Assembly: GCA_029706075.1 (NCBI GenBank)
Contig: JAINUG010000138.1
Coordinates: 682,001 to 746,000 of the forward strand
Length of the DNA stretch: 64,000 nt
DNA from: Aldrovandia affinis
Lineage: Eukaryota > Chordata > Actinopteri > Notacanthiformes > Halosauridae
Reading direction: 5' to 3'
Below, piece after piece: positions 36,985 through 49,473 of the stretch (position 1 is its first letter; each line of letters begins with the position of its first letter). A model generated the notes under the pieces. That model did no database searches and had not been told where the DNA came from. It worked only from the letters and a program-made list of their open reading frames with translations. The position numbers and the translations under genes were made by a program.

Positions 36985-37230
36985 AAAATACATCACTGCA
37001 CATCACTATACTCCTCTGTCAACTGGCCACCTTTACACACTAGATGCACAATACACTGGTCTATCCTCATTTACCAATCCCTTCTAGGTCTGATGCCCCC
37101 TTACCTGTCTATTCTACACTTTCTCCAGTTTACAAAACCAGATCCGCCAGGATCATTCAATTTGAGATGACTAAATCTGAACGCCCAGACAACTTCTCTC
37201 CTTACTCGGACTCAGTGAGTCAAAGCTTTC
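36985..37230 (+). mobile_element. non-LTR LINE C-terminal relic
   Basis: Frame reads HWSILIYQSLLGLMPPYLSI and continues with a TRSARII-like segment after a frameshift. This pattern resembles the conserved C-terminal end of non-LTR ORF2 proteins (compare LAFQAARGIAPPYLQSL in the L2 copies). Clade not assigned. Confidence 0.45.
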
Positions 37231-37463
37231 TGAATTAATGGGCCACATGCTAGAACTTTTAGGTGGTCACAAGCCATATTCCCTGACCTCACCAGGCCCA
37301 CTTTCTCCACCGCTGACACCAAATATGGAGTGGAGCACCACATACCCACGACGGGCCCACTGGTCCATGCCCGTGCCCGTCGCCTCGAAGTTCCATCGCA
37401 AAGGCCGAATTCACCAACATGGAATGTCTTGGCATAGTCTGCCGCTCAAACAGCCCATGGGTA

Positions 37464-38910
37464 GCCCTATGAAATCTGAGATTTTTTTAAAAAAATTCCA
37501 TTATATTTATTTATTTGTTTATTTATTTATTTATTACAGTTTTACCCATTTGTATCATCAAAAGGTGTGTGTAATCAAATTAATTCATAAATATTCGACA
37601 ATATAATAACAATTTATTCTTATTTTTAATCAAATATAGTGCTTCCATGACAGAGCTTCACAGTATAAATGAAAATAAATACTGTAATTAAAACAATGAA
37701 CAAAACTAATAAGGTTCTGCTCGGTGAACCATTTTAAGTTTTACATCTCTGAGAGACATCTCCATTGAAATATATGATTGTCAGTCTCTCTGTTCAGCTC
37801 AGTGAGTGCCTAAAGGTTGAGTAATTGCATTTCTCCATGAAGATTACATTGGTCATAAAGTACTGGTCTTCAACACATATAATGAAATATAAGGAAGAAT
37901 GTTAATTATTTACATATGTTTTAATATTTAATATTCAAGTTCCATTAGTTCTAGATTATATTACTCATTATGAATTAGCAATAGCAATACAACTTACTAA
38001 TTTAATTATGAACATAGCAGCACCTAATGATTTTAATATTTTATGACTCACTCACCTATCACAACGTTGAGAACACTGCACGACGGATGTCAGTCATTTC
38101 ATAAACTACAACAGACATTTTCTTCCCTCGGATCTTGTGAAGGACTGCCTCAATGTGTTGTTCAAACACCCATGGCAAATTAGTCTGGCGAAGGCTGCTT
38201 TCGTTCTCTGGCAACGCTCCTCCATGTTTACAATGTTTAACTAGGAACAGACGGAGCTTTTTCATTTTCTTGAGTGGTATGTCAGACTCTGTGCACACAT
38301 CCACAAAATCCTCAACAAACTCACGCGTTGCATCTGACATTTTTGTTGCACTTTGTATGGTAGTTTTGAGGGGTAAACTCGCAGCACATAGTTTATCCTT
38401 GTTTCAAAGGTTTGTTTTCGATTTTACATGGTCATCGCACATATTTTCCAGTCCAGTCAACACAACTTACAGAACAATTGCTGTCCTGATTCATACAAAT
38501 CATTGAGATACTACTCTGCACTGAACTTTGTAGTTGGTGCTGCGTTTCTGAGTTTTTTTGTGGATTTAGTAGTCTCAGGTGCCCTCTTCGAGATGTCCTC
38601 CATTCAACAACCCACGTGGTGTTTTTTACCACTGACACAAGCACACGAATGTGTACATGCACACAGCCCCGCTTCCAACACATATCACTCCAAAACAGGG
38701 GGAAATGTGTTTCTCTGTTAGTTATTTTATTTGACAAATAAACCAAATCAGATTCCTGATATTTCCAATAATTTAAGCAGCCTTTTGATGCACTTTAACC
38801 AAAATCTTTCAAATTCCATGCAATTCCACATTTAACAGTGAATTCCATTTCTATGTCTGATTCTGTGATTCTGTCTGGGTTTCCCGCATCACGGAAATCA
38901 TAGGGCCCTA
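37464..38910 (-). mobile_element. hAT-type transposon inserted in gypsy relic
   Basis: The right end read on the minus strand is TAGGGCCCTATGATTTCCG; the left end is GCCCTATGAAATCTGAG, an inverted partner. Flanking CATGGGTA (37456-37463) and CATGGGCC (38911-38918) look like a decayed 8-base target-site duplication. Removing the segment restores the order of the gypsy RT. The element carries a CGGBP1-like frame on the minus strand. Confidence 0.75.
38059..38340 (-). pseudogene. hAT transposase N-terminal (CGGBP1-like) fragment
   Basis: 93 codons from MSDATREFVEDFVDVCTESD through ESSLRQTNLPWVFEQHIEAV to KMSVVVYEMTDIRR. This resembles CGG-binding-protein-1-like proteins, which derive from hAT transposases, up to the start of the catalytic domain (the VDE-T-D-motif reads VYEMTD). 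The remaining catalytic domain is missing, so the element is non-autonomous. The match is from memory of the family. Confidence 0.65.
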
Positions 38911-39176
38911 CATGGGCCTCCCTTCTGCACATGGTGCCGAAGCTTGATGGAGGTTGCCAGCCGTGCGGGGACAACTGCCGCCTCAACGATGCCACCACCC
39001 CTGACAGGTATCCAGTCCCGCACATACAGGATTTTTTTGCCCTGCTGGCTGGGAAAATCCGGGGCTACCATCAGGTGCCAGTCCGCACAGAGGACCTCCC
39101 AAATACGGTGGTCATTACCCTCTTCGGACAGTTTGAGTTTCTGCACATGCCCTTTGGTCTCTAAAAAGTTAGCACA

Positions 39177-39556
39177 GAAGCCAGGCGGATGGCGCAGTGG
39201 TCTAGTGCACCACGCTTCGGAGTGGTGTGTGCTGCCCATCAGGGACGCGGATCGAAACCCGCGTCTCTACCAGACCGGCCCTGGTCGTCAGCCCGATCGG
39301 AGGTGGCATTTGGCTGTCCGCCTCCGGGGGAGGGGGGAGGGAGAGCCGGCACGAGTTCATCGAGGAGAAGGTTAAGGAGTCCGTAGAAGATTTCCTGTCT
39401 CGAAAGAGGTGGGAACACTCAACCAGGAATGTGTGTCTCGATCCCGGAGGACGGGCGACGGATTCATGAGGGTGGGGAATTGAAGTAAATGGAGGGTTTA
39501 ATTGGCAACTAAACTGGGAGAAAAATGACGAAAAAATAAATGTATAAAAAAAATTA
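39177..39556 (+). mobile_element. tRNA-derived SINE with 14-bp TSD
   Basis: Perfect direct repeat AAAAAGTTAGCACA at 39163-39176 and 39557-39570. The head has an A box TGGCGCAGTGG and a B box-like GGATCGAAACC. The tail TTAATTGGCAACTAAACTGG GAGAAAAATGA precedes an A-rich end. The SINE at 57.3 kb has the same tail. Inserted inside the gypsy RT relic. Confidence 0.88.
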
Positions 39557-39770
39557 AAAAAGTTAGCACACACATTCCAACGCCTGATGTATTCAGTGCT
39601 GAGGGACCTCAAGTTCCATTTTGTCTACCTGGACGACATCCTCATAAGCAGGGCAGAGCACCTGTCCCACCTGCGGACCCTCTTTGACCGCCTCAGCAAG
39701 CATGGCCTTATCATGAACTCAAAAGCAAAAGTATACCTATATTCTGCGGATTTAGAGCCCACCTTGTAGT

Positions 39771-40800
39771 TACCGTAGCTATCTGAACAATATGCTGCAG
39801 GATTAACATGTGAAAGGATAAGAAATACATTATAGGAATGTATTTTTGTTGCCCATAGAAACAGAAGTTATATTAGAGACAATGTTTGTAAGGACTGAGA
39901 GTCTGAGGCCATTGTAGACTCTGTTATTGCTCTGGGAGACACTGAAAAGGCCCTAACTCTTGGTGATGTATAGGTATTGGGTATGCTCCGCCAACCAGTA
40001 ACTTGGCTGATTACATAGCTGCCATCCCAATCTTCTATAAATATATTCTACAATATATGCATGTAACTGGAAAAATGTACAGAATCTATACTTTAATACT
40101 TTATATTACAAAATGTATTACCACAATAATATATTTAGGAATGACTATATACCATATTCTGATGTCAAAATAAATATGATTGATTGATATTTAATTTGAT
40201 ATATTATGATAAAAGAAGGTATCTTTATTTGCTGACCCTTGATAATGATACAGTATGTTTGTAACATTATGTTTTTAAAAATAATAAATGAATATATAGT
40301 AGTATATATTCCCCATACTTAAATATAACATATATATATTTTTTTAAACATGTCACTTTAAACTGTGACAGTTTTTAAACTGTGGAGGAATACTCTGCTG
40401 TTGTTTTCTTTCTCATATCATGTACACATGCTTTTAGGTGACTGCAAAACACTTTTATGCTAACAGGAAACCAAGAGATAAGATCAGCCAAATCGCAATG
40501 AGTTACAAGCTGAATTGAGGAAAAAGAGGCCGGTAATTCCTGCCTAGTCACTGCAGCAAACAGGCGACAGTTGACAAATGGAGAGTAGGCTATATATCAC
40601 AGATTAAGACACAGATTAAGACACAGATTGTCCCCCACGACCAGACCATGACCCACATCAATTGAATTTCATATTTAAACAAAGGAGCAGGTAATAAATG
40701 CAGTCCAAGATGTGAACAACTTCTGTCCCATAAAATGTATCGTTTTAGCATGGAGCAAAATTTGGAGGAGAAATAGTTATGCTTGAAATCTCATGTATTT
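39771..40800. other. no gene recognised
   Basis: AT-rich intergenic DNA, with ATATAT-rich stretches at 40070-40340. No coding or repeat family identified. Confidence 0.5.
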
Positions 40801-40804
40801 TTGC

Positions 40805-43345
40805 CAGTGGCTTCATTGGCCAGAGGCTCAGGACGGGCTACACCTGAGCCGAGACGGGCTACACCTGAACCGGAGGGGTACAGCTGCATTGGGCCAGCGT
40901 ATGCTTAGGGTAATGGATGAATATTTAAACTAGGGACTGGGGGGGCAGGGAGGGAAATTAGTTGTAGTATTAAGGATAGGGAGGTACAAACTGCCCAGAT
41001 GGAAGATACAAGGGCAGAGTATAATAATAACTGTGGGATATGATTAATAAAGATCTTTTAGACCATAATGTGAATAGAGGTGGTTCGGCACAGTTATGTG
41101 TGGAGGGTATGTAACTTTGGTAACATAAAACAAGCCTGTGTGGAAGAAGAGATGTTAATAATGGGCGACTTCAATTACCGCAAGTGATCATAGTGCATTT
41201 ACTTTTGATATTTTTTGGCGAGTTAAGACGGCCTCCTGTAACTCTAGAATTTTTAACTTCAGATGAGCTGACTTTAATAAAATGAGAGACAATTTAAATA
41301 ATATAGATCGGGTAAAACATCTAGATTGCAGAACTGTGGATGAACATTTTAAAAGGGTTATTGTAGATGTGCAGTGTAAATTCATCCCAAAAGTAAGGAA
41401 AAATAGGATTAAAAAACTGTCTCCACAGTGGATGACTAAATCTTTATGGGAGATTTTGAGGATAAAAAAGTGACTGTACAGAGTATATAAAAAGGAAAAC
41501 TCACAGAGAAACAAAATTGATTATTGTAATCTGTGGGGTAAGGCTAAAAAGGAAATAAGAGCAGCTTGTTTAGCAGCAGTTTGAAATTAAAATTTCCCAA
41601 GATGCAAAACATAATCCTAAGCAGTTTTTTCAATATTGTAGTAGAAAAAGCAAAGCTAATGATGAGGTTAAGTGCATTAAGAATAAGGAAGGAACTTTGG
41701 TTTATAATAATAACAATATTGCTAACATACTAAACAGTTACTTTGTTGAGAGCTATACCAGAGAAGAGGTTATAAATATCCTTAAATGTATAGCCAATGT
41801 ACAGAATGTTTTGGAGGACTTTGAGATAAGGGACACAGAAGTACTAGAAAAACTACAAAAACCTAAGGCAAATGAGGCAGCAAGCCCTGATGGCATATAT
41901 CCCAGAGTACTCAAAGAACTTGGGGAAATTGTATATAAAGCATTGACAGATGCAATAGATAAACACTGGAGAAAAAACTAATGACTGGAAGCAGGGTAGT
42001 ATAATAAGTATAATTCAGGAAACTATTTGCCTGTCAGTATAACTTGCATTTCATGTAAAATAATTGAATGTATTATTAGAGACAAGTTGGAATCATTCTT
42101 GAAAAATAATAGTATTTTAAAGGAGAGCCAACATGGTTTTCTCAAAGGGAGGTCATGCCTAACAAACCTCCTGGACGTTTTTGAAGAGGCTACAAAGTGT
42201 GTTGACCTGAACCAGGCTTATGATATTATACTGTATATTTGGACTTTCAGAAAGCATTTGACAAGGTACCACATGAGAGGCTCATTGCTAAAATGAATTC
42301 AGTAGGAATTGCAGGAGTAGTTTCAGAGTGAGTTCATAATTGGCTGCAAGGGCGAATACAAAGAGTAACAGTAGGTGGGGCCGTATCTGACCTCGGTGCT
42401 GTGGGAAGTGGTGTCCTGCAGGGATCGGTGCTGGGACCTCTGCTCTTCCTTATTTACATAAATGATCTTGACATGGACGTTAGTAGCAAAATAGTTAAAT
42501 TTGCAGATTATACTAAACTGGGGTTTGGCAAACAGTTTGGAATCGACTAAAGTAATCCAAGATTACTTAAACAAAATCCAAAAATGGGCAGATACATGGC
42601 AGATGACATTCAATATTGCTAAATGTAAAGTTATGCATGTGGGAAATAAAAACATTAGACAGGAGTATTTTATGGGAGGAGAAAAGTTAGTAGGTGTTCA
42701 ATTTGAAAAAGACTTAGGAATTGTAGTTGATCAAAGCCTATCTGCATCAAAGCAGTGTGCTACAGCAGTGAAAAAAGCCAACAGGATGCTGGGATACATA
42801 GCAAAAAGTATTGAGTATAAATCAGAGGTTATATTAATGTTATATAATGCCTTTGTCAGACCTCACTTAGAATTCTGTGTGCAGTTCTGGGCACCCCACT
42901 ACAAGAAAGATATAGAAGCTCTTGAAAAAGTCCAAAGAAGGGCAACTAAACTGATACCTGGTATGAAAGGTAAAGGTTATGATGATAGACTTAAGGCACT
43001 CAATCTATTTAAGCTTAGCAAATGGAGACTTAGGGGGGATTTGATTGAGGTTTTTACTTTCCTAAAAGGGATTAACAAAGTGAAATACCAAAGATTTTTA
43101 AAGATAAGTGGGGTCAGCAGAACAAGAGGCCACAGGTGGAAATTAGTTAAAGGCAAATTCCGCACAGATATTAGGAAGTTTTTCTTTACACAGAGTTGTC
43201 AATGCCTGGAACAGCTTGCCAGGTCGGGGAGTAGAGGCAGAAACACTTGGGCTATTCCAGTCCAGGCTAGATAGAGTACTAGATACTCTTTAGATTAGGA
43301 CATGATAAGCATAGATGGGCCGGACGGCCCGTTCTCGTTATTATT
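40805..43345 (+). mobile_element. CR1-like LINE, longest copy, decayed
   Basis: Starts with a LRTGYT..GYT*TGGVQLHWASVCLG-type region that resembles the DGLHLN-R-G end of the esterase-like ORF1 of CR1 elements (inferred). An endonuclease trace with a MGDFN-type motif lies at ~41160. RT pieces follow: KANEAASPDGIYPRVLKELG, ILKESQHGFLKGRSCLTNLL, GVLQGSVLGPLLFLIYINDL. Next comes a 257-codon C-terminal frame (42501-43274). Internal deletions and frameshifts are common. Confidence 0.85.
41697..43274 (+). pseudogene. CR1-like ORF2 relic with mutated RT active site
   Basis: The RT is spread over frames 41697-41981, 42027-42296 and about 42400-42530, then 42501-43274 for the C-terminal region (FEKDLGIVVDQSLSASKQ, LYNAFVRPHLEFCVQFWAPH). 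The FADD catalytic box reads F-A-D-Y (near 42500), so the second catalytic Asp is lost. This copy is the reference for the shorter fragments at 7.6, 18.1 and 23.5 kb. Confidence 0.85.
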
Positions 43346-43599
43346 ATTCATGTATTCATGTTTCTTTATGTTCATGTCTGATTTACTAATTTACTAACGA
43401 TTAGATAGGTTCATTGTTTCTGCTAGCACGATTGGCAATTTAGTAACTCTATTTGCCAACGTGCTGGAGATTTACTAATTACTAACTTGCTAACCATGTG
43501 TATTCATGTTTCCTTTCGTTTCTAGTTCATGTCTGATTTACTAATCCATTAAAGCTAGGTCAGGATAGGATAATGACTAACAACGACTAATTATTTTGT

Positions 43600-44150
43600 T
43601 ACCTTGCCACGCTCTCCTCAGCTGTTTTCTGTTTCGCGCTGTTCTCAAGCTAAGTGTCTGCACCTGTCTACACCTGCATATAAACTCAGTGGTTTTGTCA
43701 TGTCATTGCGAAATTGTTGCCTAGTTTACTATAGCACTTTTGAGCGGTTTCCTTGTTTGTTTTCATTGTTACGATCCACGCCTGCTTACTGACCATTGTT
43801 ACTGCCTACCATTTTGTTATCACTGCCTGTTTTGTACCACGAGTTTTGCCTGCTGTCTTTTTGTGCCTTTGCCCCGCGGAGCAAACTTCGGTCTTGACTC
43901 TTGCACCGTCCCTGACTACGAGCCTGCCTACCGTCCTCCTGTACCTCTGCCCCGCTGACAGCTACTCTGTTTTTTTATTTTTTTTGCATGGTTTACCGAG
44001 TTCGAGACTGCCTTCTCCCTCGGTACTGTACTTTGTTTATTGGCTGGATTTTTTGGTTATTGAATTTTGCTTTTGTTTGACTATGTCTCCTGGACATTCC
44101 TTTAATAAAGCCCTTGCAGGTCTTTACTTCACGTCATTGTTTCTGAGACG
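43600..44150 (+). mobile_element. possible solo LTR
   Basis: C/T-rich stretch with repeated CTGCCTACC and CCTCTGCCCCGC motifs, a TATAAACTCAG box at about 43679 and AATAAAGCCC at about 44104. The composition and order (TATA, CCTGACT..GCCTGCC.., AATAAA) resemble fish gypsy LTRs. No flanking duplication was found, so the boundaries are guesses. Confidence 0.4.
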
Positions 44151-44576
44151 TGCATATCGGGTCCAACCCTCACGTATCCGTCTCAAATTCTATGTGTTTG
44201 TTTGTTAATTCATGGGATAATTTGATGTGACCATTTGACATTTGAATTCTGGCACAAAATAACTTCCATAAATACTAGCACAAGAGGAAATCAAATGCAA
44301 AGGCGTGCTTAATTTCACCTGCACAATCTTACATTCACATTCACAGTCAATATCAGGATTACACAACCTCAAAGCAGTATCAACTTGAAACACAACTAAA
44401 ACTTTGAAGTATCTGCTGTCAAAACAGAATTCAAGAATTTTGAACCTTCACAGTGGATTTTGTATGTGCTTGACTGTGGCATTGACTACATGCATCCTAA
44501 ATAGTCTATATTAGGTTGCTGAAAGTACAGCATAGCACATGTAGCATGTGTGAGATGTCTGTCTGGCAAAGAAGCT

Positions 44577-45511
44577 CTTGAGCAGTACGTACTGGTCCTG
44601 ATGCATCCGTTTGGATTCCATTTTACAGTGTTCCCTCCGATCTTCGCACAGGATATGATAGTGTGCTATTTTCTGTGGTCAGGTCAGCACAGCATGATGA
44701 ACCATGATATTTGGAATCACACTTCAAGACAAAAATGAAAAAATGAAAGTGAACCAACAAACCAGCAACAAAGTGCATGGTAATCTGTGCAGGAAATCAA
44801 TGCTACTCTTCCTGTGTGTTTATAGTATGAGGCGTGGTCAGGTGGTATCTCAACAAACTCAAGAGCTGTGTAACAGATGAAGCACAACAGGATAAATTAT
44901 GAAAGTGTTTATTTTGCAAGGAGAGTGGCTACAAATTAAAGAAAGACATTGAAGTAGCTTGTATATTTTCCAAAAAAATGCACATTTACTGACTATCTCC
45001 ATAGAATTTAGGTAAACATATTTCGGCTCTGATTTCAAGCTACTTGAGCAGTACGTACTGGTCCTGATGCATCCGTTTGGATTCCATTTTACAGTGTTCC
45101 CTCCGATCTTCGCACAGGATATGATAGTGTGCTATTTTCTGTGGTCAGGTCAGCACAGCATGATGAACCATGATATTTGGAATCACACTTCAAGACAAAA
45201 ATGAAAAAATGAAAGTGAACCAACAAACCAGCAACAAAGTGCATGGTAATCTGTGCAGGAAATCAATGCTACTCTTCCTGTGTGTTTATAGTATGAGGCG
45301 TGGTCAGGTGGTATCTCAACAAACTCAAGAGCTGTGTAACAGATGAAGCACAACAGGATAAATTATGAAAGTGTTTATTTTGCAAGGAGAGTGGCTACAA
45401 ATTAAAGAAAGACATTGAAGTAGCTTGTATATTTTCCAAAAAAATGCACATTTACTGACTATCTCCATAGAATTTAGGTAAACATATTTCGGCTCTGATT
45501 TCAAGCTACTT
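44577..45511 (+). repeat. perfect 466-bp tandem duplication
   Basis: Unit 1 (44577-45042) and unit 2 (45043-45508) are identical as far as I can see, with a shared CTT at the junctions (44577-44579, 45043-45045, 45509-45511). No coding sequence is inside. From 45512 to 46227 nothing is recognised. Confidence 0.95.
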
Positions 45512-46227
45512 ACCTGGGCAGATTTTGATTGTTAAGATGGAAGCAAGATGGAAGCAATTGCAGATTCAAATCATCTTAGCCAAATTCTGATGGGAATTTC
45601 AATGTTGATTCTTCTTTTTATGGCATGTATGTGTGCTCTTTCATTTCATTTACTGCCAGGTTGAAATTTCCAGAACAACTTCTTTGCAGACCTAAATAAA
45701 TACTGTGTATTGCATGATTTGTCCCTAGTGTGAAGTTGTATCTATTTCCGTGAGATCAAGATCTATTTTCAAAAATCTTTTTCATATTTACTGTCAGGGC
45801 CCAGGTCTTTCTCCAACAGATCCAGGCCCTGTGCTGTAGATAACAGCAGAACCAGTGACCGTATCTATAAAGCCACGCAAAGTTAAAAATTGAGTGCATG
45901 CGCTCATAGTTCGATCGGAAAAACCAGGGTTGACAGAGTGAATTGATAACCACCGTCATGAGACAGGTTAGCCCACATTTCCTTTGTTAGGCTTAGTGTA
46001 GCCGGCTAACGCAAAGATACCCTGACTATGTTGAACTTACTTCGTGAGACAGGTGACTGGAGGGGAGTGTTGTGGTGGGGCAATATGTATCAATATGTGG
46101 ACATCTGTCTGTCAGTTGGTAATAAGCCACACCTGAAAACAATTAGGAGACAAATACACCCTACTTAAGGAGTTCTCCCCAGTTTGTAGAGGGTAATGTT
46201 TGGTAGACGCTGTGTGGAAATAGTTAT

Positions 46228-47063
46228 CTTAAATTTACATTACATTTTAAGCATTTAGCTGATGCTCTTATCCAGAGCGACTTACAAGATGTTCATTAAT
46301 ACATGGTAAGAACAATCATAGTTTGCGCAAGAGATCAGTGCAGTAATACAGCGATAGACATCGTTGTTGGCAGCTGCATACCATACCTGTAACACTGGGA
46401 AAGAGGAGTAAACAAGGATACATACATATTCAGTGGTAGTGGAGTCTGAAAAGGTGGGTTTTGAGATTCTTGTGGAATATTGCAAGTGATTCCGCAGTCT
46501 TGACCGAGTGCAGAAGATCATTCCACCACCAAGGGGTCAGGATAGAGAAGAAGCGAGATCATGAGGAGTGGCTGCCGGCCACCCAGAGGGATGGGACAGT
46601 TTGCCAGAGGAGGCAGAGCAGAGGAGTCTGGCTGGGGTGTGATGAGTGTCTGGACGTAAGCACCAGTGATTTGAATCTGATGCATGCTGCGATGGGGAGC
46701 CAGTGCAGAGAGGAGAGTAGAGGTGTGACATGGGTGACCTTAGATTGATTGAACACCAGACGTGCGGCAGCATTCTGGACTAGTTGCAGTGTCTTGATGG
46801 CACAGGCCGGTAGGCCTGCCAGCAAGGAATTGCAGTAGTCCAAACGTGAGATCACCAGGGCCTGGACCAGGAGTTGTGTGGCCTTTTGGGTGAAGAACGG
46901 TCGGATCCTCCAGATGTTATGGAGGGAGAATCGGCAGGTCCCGGTGATTGCTGCAATGTGGCCTGAGAAGCACAGTTGGTCGTCCAGGGTCACTCCAAGG
47001 CTCCTAGCAGACTGGGACAGAGACACTATGGAGCCTTCCACGGTGATTGAAGCATCAATCATC
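46228..47063 (-). mobile_element. L2-clade LINE 3' fragment
   Basis: Minus strand encodes IDASITVEGSIVSLSQSARS, then LLVQALVISRLDYCNSLLAG and LLSSLHWLPIAACIRFKSL, with the L2 hairpin tail at 46260-46290. It lacks the RT core and is frame-broken near 46620. Independent insertion, more diverged than the 16-kb and 21-kb copies. Confidence 0.9.
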
Positions 47064-48784
47064 AGTCTTTTTGGAAACCTCACACTGGATAGTTTTTGTG
47101 GACCTGACTTGGTGGATAGTGGACTGTACCTGTACCGTAGACTGAGTAAGCTTTTCCCAAACTTTAGCCATGTTTTTGTTTGTTGCTGGTAAGCTGCATA
47201 CCAGACTGGCCGATAGACAGTGGTTCCTGCAGTATATCTGGACTCCTCCTATTATGCTATTTTGCTTGAATAGAAGTACCCAAATGCCTGGCTTAGTCCA
47301 ACAAACTCTGTGCATGCCATGTTTTCCCCCAAAACCACTTTCAAGAATTTGATAGGATAATCCTGTTTAATCAAAATGCTTTTTGGAAAGCTATGAAGCA
47401 AGCAGTTATGATTTTTATTTTTGGTTTTATCGCAGTCGCAGATAATTTTTCAATTTCAGGGCCAGTGTAGATTTAGTTGTGTTCTGTTTTTTCTTTTGCC
47501 AAATGTTTTGGTGCAGGGATGAAGCTCATACTGGTATGCTGTCCTTTTTGAGGGTGTTTCATAGGAACACAGCACAGCTTCACTGCCCTGAATAATAAAT
47601 ATTAAATACAGTTGCTTAATAAGGATTTTCAGGAACTTTTTCTTTATCTTCAAAGGTAAATTTTTTGCCACTTCCAGATTCCTCTCTTTAGCAATGTGGT
47701 CAAAATGTGCACATACAGCTATGTGCCATGCAGATGTGTACTCAGTCTGCAAACAGTCTCTCTTGGTTTCCCTTGCTTGCATGTTTTTTTCTCATATGGC
47801 CACCGTAACTTTACATGTTTCCTCAGGTATGCAATACAATCAACAATTATACCTTATGCAAAGAGACTGAATAAGAGATCAAGGGGATTTTGATTTGCGT
47901 TGGGGACCTTAATGCTGTATTCAATCGTAAATGTGACCTGACCAGAAAAAATAAAACTGCACAGAAAAAAGCGCTAAAAGAGGGGACAGATTCCTGATTA
48001 AAATATTTGGTTAATATATAGCTAGTAAAAACTAGCTAGCTAGTAAAAAAACAATCACCCATCATTGGTACCCCCCAACCCCCCAACCAAGGAGAATTTG
48101 ATGGGTATTATAGGATAAATTTACACAATGGAGAAACTTACTTTTATTCTTCAGCTACAAAAATACAACTTTTTAAATTATTCTGAATTGGAATCTTTTT
48201 TGTACAGCCTGTGGGTGATGTGTAATTCAAAATATTTCCTTAAATATTTGTAAATTACATGTATTGTACATTCAAGATGTATGGCCCCAGCATGATGAGG
48301 AATCAAATACAAATAAATATTGAGCAGGGAATGGACCATGGATAAAAGTGTGTGGGTCTTCAACGGAAGATCAGTCACTGTGGTGCTGACACATGGAGTG
48401 TATTTTGATAGCCCATGCATGATTAATTTAAGATTTATGAGAAGGCCCAGCACAAGCCAGGTTCAAACACTTTTTTTTTGTTTTGGATCACTTACTACCA
48501 CAATATATCTTTTCAAGGTTGCCATTGATATGATCATCTCATGGTATGGTTAGATTCGTGGTGACACCAATAGGACCTGGGGAAGACAGCTTGGTTTATA
48601 CAGAGATGTTAGTTGAGCTGATATTTAGACAGACATAACATGCTCAGGCAAATGTGGAGGGCGTCGGTCTCGGCAACATGGGAGTGGTATGGTTGCCTTT
48701 GATTTTACATGTTGTGGAGGTCATTGGAGCAGTCTCAGCAGTCTCAACACATGTATTTGTCAGCGCATTAAATGTTTGGATCTG
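47064..48784. other. no gene recognised
   Basis: Intergenic DNA with several short frames in both directions but no family motif. Confidence 0.5.
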
Positions 48785-49202
48785 CTAGAGAGTATGTCGA
48801 TTGACAGAGTTAAAGGCTTTACTAAGTTCGATGAAGGCCATGTATAGTAGCTGCCTTTGTTCCTTACATTTTTCTTGCAGTTGTCGAGCTGTGAAAATCA
48901 TGGCAGTTGTGCCTCTGGCTGGGCAGAAGCCGCACAGAGATTTGAGGATAAATTCTTCGGACAAAGGGAGAAGTAGGTTGGAGAGAATTTGGGCAATTGT
49001 CTTCCCAAAGGTGGACAGGAGAGAGATGCCCCTGTAGTTCCCACAGTGAGTCTTGTATGACATTCTTAAAGATGGTTATGATAAAGGCGTCTCTGAATTC
49101 TTTGGGGATTTCCTCTCTCTGCCAGATCTTCAGTATCAAAGTATAGATGTGATTCAGGAGGTCTGGTCCACCTTCAGGACCAGCAGCCTTGTTGTTTCTC
49201 AT
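48785..49202 (-). pseudogene. non-LTR reverse transcriptase relic
   Basis: Two overlapping minus-strand frames give NNKAAGPEGGPDLLNHIYTL then IWQREEIPKEFRDAFIITIF, and KTHCGNYRGISLLSTFGKTI ... LCGFCPARGTTAMIFTARQL ... FIELSKAFNSVNRHTL. These are RT domains 1-4 of a non-LTR element unlike L2 or CR1 here. The first catalytic Asp region reads IELSKAF where FxDxxKAF is usual. One frameshift near 49060. Confidence 0.75.
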
Positions 49203-49473
49203 CTTCTGGATAGAATCATGTACTTCCTGCAGGCTTAGTGGGTCACCTAAGTTCTCCTATATTGGATACTGAGGGATTTAGTTGATAACCTCCATACTAA
49301 TTGTTGTTTTATGGTTGAGCAATTCTTCAAAGTGCTCTCTCCAGCATAGGCACGGAAAGGTGTTTTGATTTAGGGGTGCTGAATTCGAAATTAAAAAAGG
49401 AACATTATAATAACGCAACTGGGGTTAAAAAGTAGTATGTCCTTTAAAATTGCATTGACATGACAACTTTGTT

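Larger units (their letters stand above)
37310..39770 (+). pseudogene. Ty3/gypsy reverse transcriptase relic split by two insertions
   Basis: Three blocks read in order. Block 1, 37340-37463: VEHHIPTTGPLVHARARRL then AQTAHG, the start of a gypsy RT, frame-disrupted. Block 2, 38911-39176: LHMVPKLDGG, NDATTPDRYPVPHIQDF and GYHQVPVRTEDLP. Block 3, 39557-39770: FVYLDDILISRAEHLSHLRT with the YLDD catalytic box, then RLSKHGLIMNSKA. The gap between blocks 1 and 2 is a hAT element and that between 2 and 3 is a SINE. Some RT segments (around the first catalytic Asp) are missing. No function remains. Confidence 0.85.

Noticed and set aside
39184..39275. tRNA-like A and B boxes (also at 8.59, 15.12 and 57.31 kb)
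   Set aside because: Each is the head of a SINE; no full cloverleaf or tRNA 3' end. Three of them have target-site duplications.
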